DNA of 64,000 nt. It comes from Candidatus Poribacteria bacterium (GTDB lineage: Bacteria > Poribacteria > WGA-4E > WGA-3G). The DNA lies in the NCBI GenBank assembly GCA_007571305.1, contig RKRR01000113.1, positions 17,091 to 81,090 of the forward strand, in the 5' to 3' direction. Below the pieces are notes generated by a model that was not told the DNA's origin, did no database searches, and saw nothing but the letters and a program-made list of their open reading frames with translations. Made by a program: the position numbers and the translations under genes. Below are positions 26,312 to 34,802 of this stretch, piece by piece. Each line of letters opens with the position of its first letter. Position 1 is the stretch's first letter.

Positions 26312-27295
26312 ATGCGAAAGTTTTGGATAGTTACAAGTTTTTTTGTCATGTTCTCCGGGCTCGCTATGGCGGATGTCGTCTTCCTCTCTGATCGGGATGG
26401 AAAGAGTAATGTATACGCGATGAACGATGATGGCAGCAATGTTCGCCAAATTACAAATACGCCTTTTAGGAAAGGTAATCTGGCGTGGGCACCAGATGGT
26501 CGCCAGATTACCTATGCGCCGGACCTGAATTCAGAAGATCATCGCCGACAGCAACAGATTGACATCTTCAGCATAAATGCTGATGGCACCGGTGAACGAA
26601 ATCTGACGGAGCATCCTGCGCTTGATACGACCTCGTGCTGGTCTCCCGATGGCACCCATATTGTGTTTTCAAGCACCCGGAATGGAGGTTGGGAACTCTA
26701 TATAATGGAAGTAGCGACCCGTGAAGTGCGGCAATTAACACGTCTTGGATTCGCATCAGCCCCTGACTGGTCACCGGATGGCAAGTATATTGCTTTTTCA
26801 CACGAAGTACCGGGGGGACGACATATCTATACGATAAATGCAGATGGAAAAAATGTTCGTCCACTGCTACGGCAGCCACGTAAGGGACGATTCGGAACTT
26901 CTATCATGATGAGTGGTTTTGCCAAATGGTCCCCAGACGGTAAATATATTCTCTACAGTGAGGCGGAGTATATCCCCAAGCAACTTCTTGCCACTTCTAT
27001 TCTTATAGTGAACGTAAGAACTCGGCATCTGAAAGTACTTGATACGCCGAAAGGTTGGAAAATCAATAAAGTTTGCTGGACAGACGATGGCGATGCCGTG
27101 CTCTTTGCGGGGGTGCCCAAAGGCTTAGAGAATATTTACAAAATCTATAAATATCGGTTGAGCGATGGACAGATAACGAATCTCACAGATCATCCAAGCG
27201 ATAACTGGGGGATGGACTGGACCCCGCACAAGCGTTTGTCCGTTTCTGCAATTGAGAAACTCACGACACAGTGGGCACGACTGAAAGCAAAATAG
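26312..27295 (+). CDS. Secreted TolB-like beta-propeller protein
   Basis: 327 residues, with AAAAAGGAGTG upstream. The signal peptide ends GLAMA. WD40-like/PD40 repeats follow, each with W-SPDG or W-APDG and an I-x-F/Y strand: AWAPDGRQITY, CWSPDGTHIVFSS, DWSPDGKYIAFSH, KWSPDGKYILYS, CWTDDGDAVLFAG and DWTPHKRL. This is a six-bladed propeller like the TolB C-terminal domain, without the TolB N-terminal domain or the Pal/Tol neighbours. Its ligand is unknown. A decayed paralogue follows. Confidence 0.82.
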   Translation: MRKFWIVTSFFVMFSGLAMADVVFLSDRDGKSNVYAMNDDGSNVRQITNTPFRKGNLAWAPDGRQITYAPDLNSEDHRRQQQIDIFSINADGTGERNLTEHPALDTTSCWSPDGTHIVFSSTRNGGWELYIMEVATREVRQLTRLGFASAPDWSPDGKYIAFSHEVPGGRHIYTINADGKNVRPLLRQPRKGRFGTSIMMSGFAKWSPDGKYILYSEAEYIPKQLLATSILIVNVRTRHLKVLDTPKGWKINKVCWTDDGDAVLFAGVPKGLENIYKIYKYRLSDGQITNLTDHPSDNWGMDWTPHKRLSVSAIEKLTTQWARLKAK

Positions 27296-27318
27296 CTGTT
27301 AGAAGAGAGGAGTTGCAG

Positions 27319-27823
27319 ATGCACCACTCAAAGATAACCTTTCTCTTAGGTATCCGAAGTCTTTTCTTTGCGGGTTGTCTGCTCTTGCTCATGGGGGCAA
27401 CAACTTTCGTTGATGCGAAGATCGTGTTTTGTGTTGGCTGGTCGTCAGATGGATAACGCATCCTCTTTTATGAAGGTAAATGGTTTAAACAGAGGGGGAT
27501 CTTCTACGGCTCATGGTTCAGCGGCTTGGCGGTGGAAAACAGGAAATCACTGACATCAATGACCGACTCGGCAACAATTTTTTTATTGCGGGTGCGAGTT
27601 GGATGGAGAATGACACTGCGATCCTTTTCTCACTGAAGAATAACGAGAAAACTATCCCGAATTATGACCTCTATCGCTATACATTTGACGCACGAGGACT
27701 GAGACACCTCACAAGCGAGGCGATCAATGAGAAGTGGCCCGACTGGACAGAAGGGCTTTATGGGTTTCACCGCATGGGAAGTTGACGACGCTCTGGGGAG
27801 AGATAAAACAAGCTAAGCACTAA
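27319..27823 (+). pseudogene. Decayed TolB-like propeller paralogue
   Basis: ATG 27319 begins an intact signal (LFFAGCLLLLMGATTFVDA) and a first blade (KIVFCVGWSSDG) that ends in TAA after about 45 codons. The same frame then reads RILFYEGKWF, the expected continuation. Reading then shifts to the frame at 27513 (EITDINDRLG...DWTEG) and again near 27755 to LWVSPHGKLTTLWGEIKQAKH, which mirrors the end of the preceding gene (KLTTQWARLKAK). So one stop and two frameshifts, and several blades are missing. Confidence 0.75.
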
Positions 27824-27960
27824 TGTGAAGGGGCTGAAACGCCAAGAGTCCATGGATTGACAGGAAATCCTTTTTCAGCGTCATAGATGGTAGACTGGAG
27901 GACCTCCGCTTTTTCGCAGATACGGGCAGAAAAGGGAAAAAATTGCACAGATTCCTAAAA

Positions 27961-28022
27961 ATTCTGCGAAAAAACGCAGATTAGGTCTTAACTTTTTTGA
28001 GTCTCACGGCATATTATATAGA
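27961..28022 (+). repeat. 61-bp dispersed repeat, copy 2
   Basis: It matches 25461-25521 with a few substitutions, including the shared start ATTCTGCGAAAAAACGCA. It abuts another repeat at 28019. Confidence 0.75.
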
Positions 28023-28090
28023 TTCCGTAATTACTCATACACTTGTAGCGTCGTGTGAACTCTGAAGTTAGATGTTCTGATGGCACAGGA
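28019..28090 (+). repeat. 72-bp dispersed repeat, also at 47540-47620 inverted
   Basis: It shares TAGATTCCGTAATTACT and GTGTGAACTCTGAAGTT-like blocks with the complement of 47540-47620. It runs into a CAGGAGACC block also found in the MITE-like family, so it looks like a composite. Confidence 0.65.
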
Positions 28091-28115
28091 GACCCACGGT
28101 TTCCTAAATCTGAAT

Positions 28116-28144
28116 TTGACAACCCTCCACCTTTGTGTTAAAAT
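28116..28144 (+). promoter_or_regulatory. Consensus promoter, separated from lpdA by an IS insertion
   Basis: TTGACA (28116-28121), a 17-bp spacer and TAAAAT (28139-28144). It lies 24 bp outside the left end of the IS1595-type element and points into it. Without the IS it would sit about 190 bp before lpdA. Confidence 0.6.
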
Positions 28145-28167
28145 CAAATATATCTTGGAAAATAATA

Positions 28168-29327
28168 CGGGATTAGTCGTTTTGGACTTGGAAAAAGTTG
28201 TAAAAAAATCGCTCTGAACCCTTGTCAGTCGTGAGTTTTTGTTTGTTCTCATGCTCAAAAAACGATAGAATACTTGAAAAAAAAAATAAGGGAGTGTCAG
28301 TCCCCTATCGAACCCAAAAAGCGTTGCTTTTTTCCGGTTCAAACTCGCCTGAGTATTGTATCAGGGTTCATCAGAAAAAAGCAACTCTTAAAAGAGGAGT
28401 TTTCTGATGGCTCTCATAGAAGTGATGGAGATGTTCCCGACCCAAGCGGAGTGTATCGCGTATTTAGAACGTTTGAGGTGGCAGGGATCCCCAGAATGTC
28501 AGCAGTGTGCGTCTATACAAGTCGGACACCGCAATGAACGTGATACCGGGCGTATCGGACGCTGGAATTGCCATGCGTGTCAGTCAACGTTCAAAGTAAC
28601 GCATGGCACAGTGTTTCAAGGGACGAAGATACCGCTTCAGAAGGGGTTTTTGGCGATCTCACTGATGGCACACGCCAAGAAAAGTCTCTCGAGTTGTCAA
28701 CTCGCACGCGATTTAGGGGTAAAACAGAAAACGTGCTGGCGGATAATGATGGCACTACGTGCCGAAATGGGGAAGGACGACGTCTTATTGCAAGGCATCG
28801 TTGATGCAGACGAAACCTCTATTGGTGGCAAGGGTCGTAAAGACCTCGATAAAGAAGAAGGCGACCCCCGTAAACGTGGACATGGCACCGCGAAAGATGC
28901 GGTGTTCGGGGCTGTCGCAAGATGCGGGAAAGGCGTCGCAGCACGTATTGAGAACGTCAAAGGCAGCACGATCGCTGGGTTTCTCAAGAAGTTCGTCAAA
29001 ACGGAAGAGGCTGCCCTCTATACCGATCAGTAGAAAGGCTACAAGGAGGTGGGTAAGGAGATGAAGGACGAAACGATGAACCGGAGCGAGAAAGGGAAAG
29101 CCGATGGGATACATACCCACACAATGGAAGGCTTCTGGGCTTTCGTCAAGCGGGCGTGGTATGGAACGCATCACCCTTATTCTCCACGATACACACCCCT
29201 GTATCTCGCAGAGACCTGCTATCAGTATAACTCTCGCAAGGAGAATATCTTTGCGAAGTTTCTCGCAGAAACTGTAACTGGATAAACAGCACAGCGGTGC
29301 TTCGTAAGTCCAAAACGACTAATCCCG
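28168..29327 (+). mobile_element. IS1595-family insertion sequence, complete ends
   Basis: 1160 bp bounded by perfect 22-bp inverted repeats (28168-28189 and 29306-29327; outer bases CGGGATTAGTCGTTTTGG). An 8-bp target duplication AAATAATA flanks it at 28160-28167 and 29328-29335, as IS1595 elements make. The clean duplication and identical ends indicate a recent insertion. The single transposase gene is interrupted by TAG. The 28190-28406 stretch before the transposase is AT-rich and non-coding. Confidence 0.93.
28407..29285 (+). pseudogene. IS1595-family transposase interrupted by an in-frame TAG
   Basis: ATG 28407 with AGAGGAG upstream. The N-terminal zinc-ribbon is intact (CQQC...CHAC), followed by the helix-turn-helix and the DDE domain start (GIVDADETSIGGKG). 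After LYTDQ a TAG at 29031-29033 stops reading. The same frame continues KGYKEVG and then VHTNTIEGFW-like IHTHTMEGFWAFVKRAW, which contains the last catalytic Glu and a normal C-terminus to 29285. So a single nonsense codon splits an otherwise full-length enzyme of about 292 residues. Confidence 0.88.
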
Positions 29328-29400
29328 AAATAATATGAGCTCGGTAAAGCGGTTCTTGTCGTGTTCCCTCGCTTCGCAGTGAGAGTGAAGATGAGCCTTC

Positions 29401-29429
29401 TGCACAAACTCACAGTTTATGCTACAAAA
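29401..29429 (-). repeat. MITE-like family fragment, copy C
   Basis: TGCACAAACTCACAGTTTAT then GCTACAAAAG is a diverged inverse copy of the family core (GTAGCATAACCTGTTAGGTT). It lies between the IS and lpdA. Confidence 0.45.
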
Positions 29430-29498
29430 GATGGTGCCTCTGTATGAGAATCCGATACGGAACTCCTATTCCGAACTGACTTTAAGATAGGAGGGGCG

Positions 29499-30887
29499 AT
29501 GGCTACGTATGATCTCGGAATAATAGGTGGAGGACCAGGGGGTTACGTCGCGGCTATTAAAGCGGCGCAACTTGGCGGCAGCATCTGCCTGATAGAAAAG
29601 GGAGAGTGGGGCGGTACCTGTCTAAATCGAGGGTGTATTCCAACGAAAACCCTCTCCTCGGTTGCCAACTTGGCGACACAGGTTCAAGAAGCATCTGCTT
29701 TCGGTGTGAACATCAACGGTGACCCAGTCATCGACTACTCTCAGGTATTGACTCACAAAGCCTCGGTCATCCAGCAACTCACAGGTGGCATTGCGCAATT
29801 GCTGAAGGCAAACAGAATTGATACTTTCAATGGAACAGCGACACTCACTGACAGAAATACCATTGTCGTCAGCAAACCTGATGGCACAACCGAACCATTA
29901 CACGCAAAAAATATTATCATTGCCACAGGTTCTGAACCTACAGAGCCGCCTATTTTTGAAATAGATGAGAGCCAAGTCTTGACGACAACTGGTATCCTCA
30001 ACCTTACAGAACTCCCTGAAAGCCTACTGATTGTGGGGGGTGGCGTTTCAGGATGTGAGTTTGCTTCCATCTTCAATGCACTCGGTTGCCGTGTGACTGT
30101 GTTGGAACTCCTTCCCACAATTTTAGCGACTGAAGATATTCAGGTCATCCGGCATATCCAACTCTTCATGAAGCGGAAAGGTATTACCATCCATACTGGC
30201 GCGAAACTGACTCATTACAAAAAATCGGATGCGGGTGTCACAGCGACGCTTGAATCCGGTGAAGAGTTGACAGCGCAAAAGATGCTTGTCTCGATCGGGA
30301 GACGCTACAACACAGATGGAATCGGTTTAGAAAAGGTTGGTGTTCGTACAGACGCTGGGAAAATCGTCGTGGACACCCGAATGCAAACGAGCGTTACAGG
30401 TATCTATGCGGTCGGAGATGTCGCGAGTCGGTATCTGTTGGCACACGTTGCCTCGGCAGAGGGAAAGATTGCGGCACAGAACTGCCTTGGGAACAGCGTC
30501 GAGATGGATTATCAGGTTATTCCCTGGTGTGTTTTCACTTTACCTGAAATTGGGCACGTCGGCATGACAGAAAAAGAGGCAACAGATGAGGGGTACGAAG
30601 TGAAGATAGGGCGATTTCCGTACGCCGCGAACGGGAAGGCATTGGGGTTACGCGAGACAGACGGGTTTGTTAAGACCGTTTCTGATGCCGATAGCGGGGA
30701 TATTCTTGGCGTTCATATTCTTGGTGCCCAGGCTTCAATTCTCATTCATGAAGCCGCTGCTGCGATTCGCATGGGCGCGACTGCGATGGACATAGCAGGT
30801 ACGGTGCATGCACATCCAACCCTCTCAGAAATCGTGATGGAATCTGCTGAAGCAGCGTATGATAGAGCAATTCATAGCCTACATTAG
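29499..30887 (+). CDS. lpdA: Dihydrolipoyl dehydrogenase
   Basis: 462 residues, with GGAGGGGCG upstream. The FAD-binding GGGPGGYVAAIKAAQLG is followed by the redox disulfide CLNRGC (Cys41/Cys46). The NAD-binding GGGVSGCEFASIFNALG lies near 180, AVGDVA near 310, and the C-terminal dimer motif HAHPTLSE holds the catalytic His. It reoxidises dihydrolipoamide in 2-oxoacid dehydrogenase or glycine cleavage complexes. A PDH E1 alpha gene lies 20 kb away. Its stop overlaps the convergent PfkB gene stop by 4 bp. Its likely promoter is beyond the IS. Confidence 0.96.
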   Translation: MATYDLGIIGGGPGGYVAAIKAAQLGGSICLIEKGEWGGTCLNRGCIPTKTLSSVANLATQVQEASAFGVNINGDPVIDYSQVLTHKASVIQQLTGGIAQLLKANRIDTFNGTATLTDRNTIVVSKPDGTTEPLHAKNIIIATGSEPTEPPIFEIDESQVLTTTGILNLTELPESLLIVGGGVSGCEFASIFNALGCRVTVLELLPTILATEDIQVIRHIQLFMKRKGITIHTGAKLTHYKKSDAGVTATLESGEELTAQKMLVSIGRRYNTDGIGLEKVGVRTDAGKIVVDTRMQTSVTGIYAVGDVASRYLLAHVASAEGKIAAQNCLGNSVEMDYQVIPWCVFTLPEIGHVGMTEKEATDEGYEVKIGRFPYAANGKALGLRETDGFVKTVSDADSGDILGVHILGAQASILIHEAAAAIRMGATAMDIAGTVHAHPTLSEIVMESAEAAYDRAIHSLH

Positions 30888-31789
30888 AAACGGACGGCCT
30901 CTTGAAGCTCACCATAACGGGATGAGATCTCGGAAAACTGAACATCTCTTTGCCGATTGATACTGAAATCCTCAATATTAAAAGAGGCAACAACTGCGCC
31001 ATATACCATCGCGCTGCGTATCGCTTCCTCAGAGGTATCTCCAATAGATGCGAGATAACCCATCATACCGCCCGCGAAACTATCGCCTGCCCCCGTAGGA
31101 TCAGTTACCTGTGTGAGCGGATATGCCGGAGCACTGAAGAAGGATGATTCCGTCACACTGATTGCACCGTGCTCTCCCTTCTTGATGATCACTCGCTCTG
31201 GACCATAACGTAAAATTGTCCGTGCTGCCCGCATCAAATTAGCATCGCCAGTGAACAATAATGCCTCGCTATCATTCAAGATGAGAATATCCACGTGTGC
31301 TAAAAGTGCCTCTAACGCCTCTCGCTCTTCATTAATCCAAAAGTCCATCGTATCACATACAACAAGTTTCGGATCCGCTGCTTGCTCAATGATGCTCACC
31401 TGTAATACCGGGGAGTTATTTGCCAAAAAGAGATAAGGAGTATCTTTGTAAGCTTCAGGCAAAATAGGATGGAAATCAGCAACAACATTTAACTCTGTAA
31501 AAAGTGTATCTCGCACGTTAAAGTCTTTGGCATAACGACCACCCCATCGAAATGATTTGCCGTTATTAACCCGTTTTAAACCTTGGAGATCGATACCTTG
31601 GGCCTCAAGGAAGTCGGTGTATGTGTGCGGAAAATCAGCACCAACAACGCCAACAAGCTGGACAGCCCCTGTAAAAAAACTCGCGGCGACAGCAGCATAG
31701 ACACCAGAGCCGCCAAGCACGTCTTCAACCCGTACACTCGGCGTTTCTACTGTATCTAAAGTAACCGTCCCAACGATCAAAACTCCCAT
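30884..31789 (-). CDS. PfkB-family kinase, probably adenosine/nucleoside kinase by context
   Basis: 301 residues. The N-terminal VLGGSGVYAAVAA and the C-terminal DPTGAGDSFAGGMMGY (catalytic Asp, anion hole) are the two PfkB signatures. LILNDSEALLFTG is the middle motif. PfkB kinases phosphorylate sugars or nucleosides. It is the fourth gene after rpsA-metK-ahcY. AhcY releases adenosine, so adenosine kinase activity would complete the cycle. That specificity is inference; sequence alone permits other substrates. Confidence 0.85.
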   Translation of the reverse strand: MGVLIVGTVTLDTVETPSVRVEDVLGGSGVYAAVAASFFTGAVQLVGVVGADFPHTYTDFLEAQGIDLQGLKRVNNGKSFRWGGRYAKDFNVRDTLFTELNVVADFHPILPEAYKDTPYLFLANNSPVLQVSIIEQAADPKLVVCDTMDFWINEEREALEALLAHVDILILNDSEALLFTGDANLMRAARTILRYGPERVIIKKGEHGAISVTESSFFSAPAYPLTQVTDPTGAGDSFAGGMMGYLASIGDTSEEAIRSAMVYGAVVASFNIEDFSINRQRDVQFSEISSRYGELQEAVRF

Positions 31790-31829
31790 ATTTTAGACTT
31801 TTGTCTCCCAAATGTGTAGATAGGATTTT

Positions 31830-32066
31830 TCAGAATGAGAAGGGACCCGGTCTATTTTTGTTTTCCCGTAGCGCGCGGATAACCCGTCGGAGTCGGCGAA
31901 CGAAGATAACACCCAGCACAATAATGACTGGATACTGCAAGAAACTCAACACTTTTAGTAATGTCGGTGGAAGTTGTATCTGTTGAGAGGATGCCATCCA
32001 GATCGGTAATAATAGCAGTGCCGACAGGAGTAATATCACGCCCTCCAAAATCTCTGATTTTTTCAT
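31830..32066 (-). CDS. Small two-helix membrane protein, unknown
   Basis: 78 residues. Hydrophobic segments at about 7-27 (LEGVILLLSALLLLPIWMA) and 38-58 (VLSFLQYPVIIVLGVIFV) are followed by a strongly basic C-terminus (RRLRRVIRALRENKNR). It lies between ahcY and the PfkB gene on the same strand with short gaps, so it is probably cotranscribed. No family is recognised. Confidence 0.6.
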   Translation of the reverse strand: MKKSEILEGVILLLSALLLLPIWMASSQQIQLPPTLLKVLSFLQYPVIIVLGVIFVRRLRRVIRALRENKNRPGPFSF

Positions 32067-32117
32067 AGATGCCTCACAAAAGAATGGTATCCAAGAAACG
32101 GTTCTGGAAATATGGCA

Positions 32118-33380
32118 CTAAGTCCCCATTTCCCACGAGTTGAGATATTTTTCCTGCTCTGGGGTGAGTGTATCAATTTCAACGCCGAATGCTTCCAGCT
32201 TGAGCTGCGCCACGGTCTCATCGATGGATTCGGGGACATCATATACACGATTTTCAAGATTATCCCGATTTTGGGCAATGTACTCAAGACACAACGCTTG
32301 ATTCGCGAAGCTCATGTCCATAACACTCGCCGGATGCCCCTCAGCAGCAGCCAAATTCACCAGTCTGCCTTCGCCGACAAGATAGAGTCTCCTGCCATCC
32401 CCAAGAGTATATACATCTACATAGGGGCGGGCGTTCCCTTTATCGACGCACAATTCTTCAAGTGCCGGAATGTCAATTTCAACGTTGAAGTGCCCCGAAT
32501 TCGCTATAATCGCACCGTCCTTCATTGATTTGAAATGTTCCTGACGTAAGACGTGAATATCCCCTGTGAGTGTGATAACTAAATCTGCTTCCTGAACCGC
32601 TTTCTGCATCGGCATGACTCGAAACCCATCCATCACTGCCTCCAATGCTTTTATAGCCGTGACCTCCGTTACAATGACATTCGCGCCTAAGCCGCGTGCC
32701 CGGTTAGCAACTCCCCTGCCACACCAACCATAGCCTGCGACAACGACTGTCGTTCCGGCAATAAGCAGATTCGTCGCTCTGATAATACCGTCCAATGTAC
32801 TTTGTCCGGTGCCATATCGGTTATCAAAAAAATGCTTCGTCCGTGCGTCATTCACAGCGATGATCGGATATCTCAACACACCTTCGGTTGCCATACTTTT
32901 GAGTCGGATAACTCCGGTTGTTGTCTCCTCTGTCCCCGCAACGATTTGCTCTACTAAAGCTGGATTTGTTTCTTCAGAATGGAGTCTTGAAACGAGATCG
33001 GCACCGTCATCCATGGTGATCATCGGTTGCAAATCAAGTGTGGCATCAATATGTTTGTAATAAGTTTCTGTATCTTCTCCATTAATCGCAAAAACACCTA
33101 TCTCCTCATCAACAACAAGAGATGCAGCAACATCGTCCTGTGTACTGAGTGGATTTGATGCGCAGACGACCGCTTCTGCACCACCTGCCTTCAAGGTTTT
33201 CATCAAGTTGGCTGTTTCAGTTGTAACATGTAAGCACGCTGCTACTCTCAACCCCTCCAATGGACGTTCATTTTCAAACCGGTCGCGGATGGAATCCAAA
33301 ACGGGCATGAACCGATTTGCCCAGTCGATTCGTTGTCTACCTGTTGGTGCGAGTTCCGTTGTTTTTATGTCGTAGTTCAT
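32118..33380 (-). CDS. ahcY: Adenosylhomocysteinase
   Basis: I chose ATG 33380 ([21 protein letters not shown]), with AAAGGATAGTA upstream; the longer frame would overlap metK. 420 residues. The NAD-binding motif [20 protein letters not shown] is present, as are the substrate residues in [11 protein letters not shown]. It hydrolyses S-adenosylhomocysteine to adenosine and homocysteine. It lacks the internal insertion of many bacterial enzymes, resembling the shorter archaeal/thermophile form. It follows metK by 40 bp. Confidence 0.95.
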   Translation of the reverse strand: MNYDIKTTELAPTGRQRIDWANRFMPVLDSIRDRFENERPLEGLRVAACLHVTTETANLMKTLKAGGAEAVVCASNPLSTQDDVAASLVVDEEIGVFAINGEDTETYYKHIDATLDLQPMITMDDGADLVSRLHSEETNPALVEQIVAGTEETTTGVIRLKSMATEGVLRYPIIAVNDARTKHFFDNRYGTGQSTLDGIIRATNLLIAGTTVVVAGYGWCGRGVANRARGLGANVIVTEVTAIKALEAVMDGFRVMPMQKAVQEADLVITLTGDIHVLRQEHFKSMKDGAIIANSGHFNVEIDIPALEELCVDKGNARPYVDVYTLGDGRRLYLVGEGRLVNLAAAEGHPASVMDMSFANQALCLEYIAQNRDNLENRVYDVPESIDETVAQLKLEAFGVEIDTLTPEQEKYLNSWEMGT

Positions 33381-33420
33381 TACTATCCTTTTGTTTATTG
33401 GTATTCTTAATTTTCCCAAT

Positions 33421-34551
33421 CTACTGAAGTTTTTCGACGTAGTCGGTCTCTTCCCAGGTGAAACCGGGTTCTTCACGTCCGAAATGTCCGTATGCGGCAG
33501 TATTTTGATAAATAGGCTGGCGCAATTTTAACCGTTCTATGATGCCTGCCGGTGTTAAATCGAAGTGTGTATTGACAAGTTTAGTGAGAGCCTCCGCATC
33601 GCCAGTCCCAAACGTATCTACCATGACAGAAGTGGGATCTTTCCTACCGATTGCATAGGAGATCTGAATTTCGCACCGTTCTGCGAGACCGGCGGCAACA
33701 AGGTTTTTAGCAACATGACGTGCTGCATAAGTTGCACTTCGATCTACTTTTGTAGGATCTTTCCCAGACAGCGCGCCTCCACCATGCCGTCCCATCCCGC
33801 CATACGTATCAACAATAATTTTTCGTCCAGTTAACCCGGCATCACCTTGGGGACCACCGGTTACAAAACGTCCGGTTGGATTGATATGATATTTAACATC
33901 CGGGCTTTGGAGATCTTCAGGGATAATTTCTTTGATGACTTCTTCAATAATTGCTTCACGTAGTTCGCTATCCGCAACATCAGGATCGTGTTGTGAAGAA
34001 ATGACAACCGTGGTGACAGCCTTAGGTTTACTGTCAACATATTCCACTGTTACTTGGGATTTTCCGTCGGGACGAATAAAGGGGAGGGTACGATCTTTGC
34101 GAACTTTCGCCAAACGCTGGGTGAGTTGATGGGCGAGCGTAATCGGCAGTGGCATCAATTCTGGCGTTTCGGTACATGCGTATCCAAACATCAACCCTTG
34201 ATCGCCTGCACCGCCAGGATTAACACCCATTGCAATATCAGGCGATTGCTTATCAATGATACTCAACACAGCACTCCGTTCAGCATCAAAGCCGTATTCG
34301 ATATCGGTGTAACCGATATCAGCTATTACTTTTCGTGCAATTTGTTGTGCATCATAGTTTGCTGTCGTTGTGATTTCACCAGTAATGACTGCGAGTCCTG
34401 TTGTGACCAAAGTTTCACAAGCGACTCTCGCCATTGGGTCGCTTGTGAATATGTTATCAAGTACCGCATCAGAAATCTGGTCTGCGATTTTGTCCGGGTG
34501 TCCTTCAGTAACGGATTCGGACGTAAACAAAAAATTTTTGCTCAATTCCAC
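33421..34551 (-). CDS. metK: S-adenosylmethionine synthetase
   Basis: I chose GTG 34551, because TTAGGAGAC lies directly upstream and the protein then starts [22 protein letters not shown], the normal N-terminus; the longer frame adds 57 residues without family support. 376 residues. Signatures [12 protein letters not shown] (ATP motif) and [17 protein letters not shown] (P-loop-like) are intact. It makes SAM from methionine and ATP. No SAM riboswitch was recognised in the leader; a GGGTGG/CCACCC hairpin lies at about 34636-34657. Confidence 0.96.
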   Translation of the reverse strand: MELSKNFLFTSESVTEGHPDKIADQISDAVLDNIFTSDPMARVACETLVTTGLAVITGEITTTANYDAQQIARKVIADIGYTDIEYGFDAERSAVLSIIDKQSPDIAMGVNPGGAGDQGLMFGYACTETPELMPLPITLAHQLTQRLAKVRKDRTLPFIRPDGKSQVTVEYVDSKPKAVTTVVISSQHDPDVADSELREAIIEEVIKEIIPEDLQSPDVKYHINPTGRFVTGGPQGDAGLTGRKIIVDTYGGMGRHGGGALSGKDPTKVDRSATYAARHVAKNLVAAGLAERCEIQISYAIGRKDPTSVMVDTFGTGDAEALTKLVNTHFDLTPAGIIERLKLRQPIYQNTAAYGHFGREEPGFTWEETDYVEKLQ

Positions 34552-34687
34552 GTCTCCTAAGTGTACGTGTCTGCTCTCGCTCCGTCTTGTGGCGCAAGAG
34601 TTTTGTGCCTCGTCAAGCCTTTTTTGCAAGAGAGGACGGGTGGACATTCGTGCCCACCCATGCAGGTGAAATAGCGAAAACGCGCGC

Positions 34688-34717
34688 AAAAACCCACACC
34701 TACGTTTCAAACGTAGG
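34688..34717 (-). terminator. Hairpin terminator after rpsA
   Basis: Minus strand: CCTACGTTT-G-AAACGTAGG stem (34717-34699), then TGTGGG and T5. It lies about 85 bp after the rpsA stop and before metK, so metK may have its own promoter or depend on readthrough. Confidence 0.6.
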
Positions 34718-34802
34718 TACACTCTGTAACGAGACTTTTTGTTTCGTATTTTCGCCTCTGCGCCGAAAGTTTAGACGCAATTTCGGACAAAGATACGAAA
34801 AA

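Noticed and set aside
33381..33476. N-terminal extension of ahcY
   Set aside because: The extra 32 residues overlap the metK stop region, have no family support, and a good ribosome site precedes ATG 33380.
34552..34802. SAM-responsive riboswitch before metK
   Set aside because: Hairpins are present, but none of the SAM-I, SAM-II, SAM-III or SAM/SAH core motifs could be recognised; the stems are explained by the rpsA terminator and a simple GGGTGG/CCACCC hairpin.
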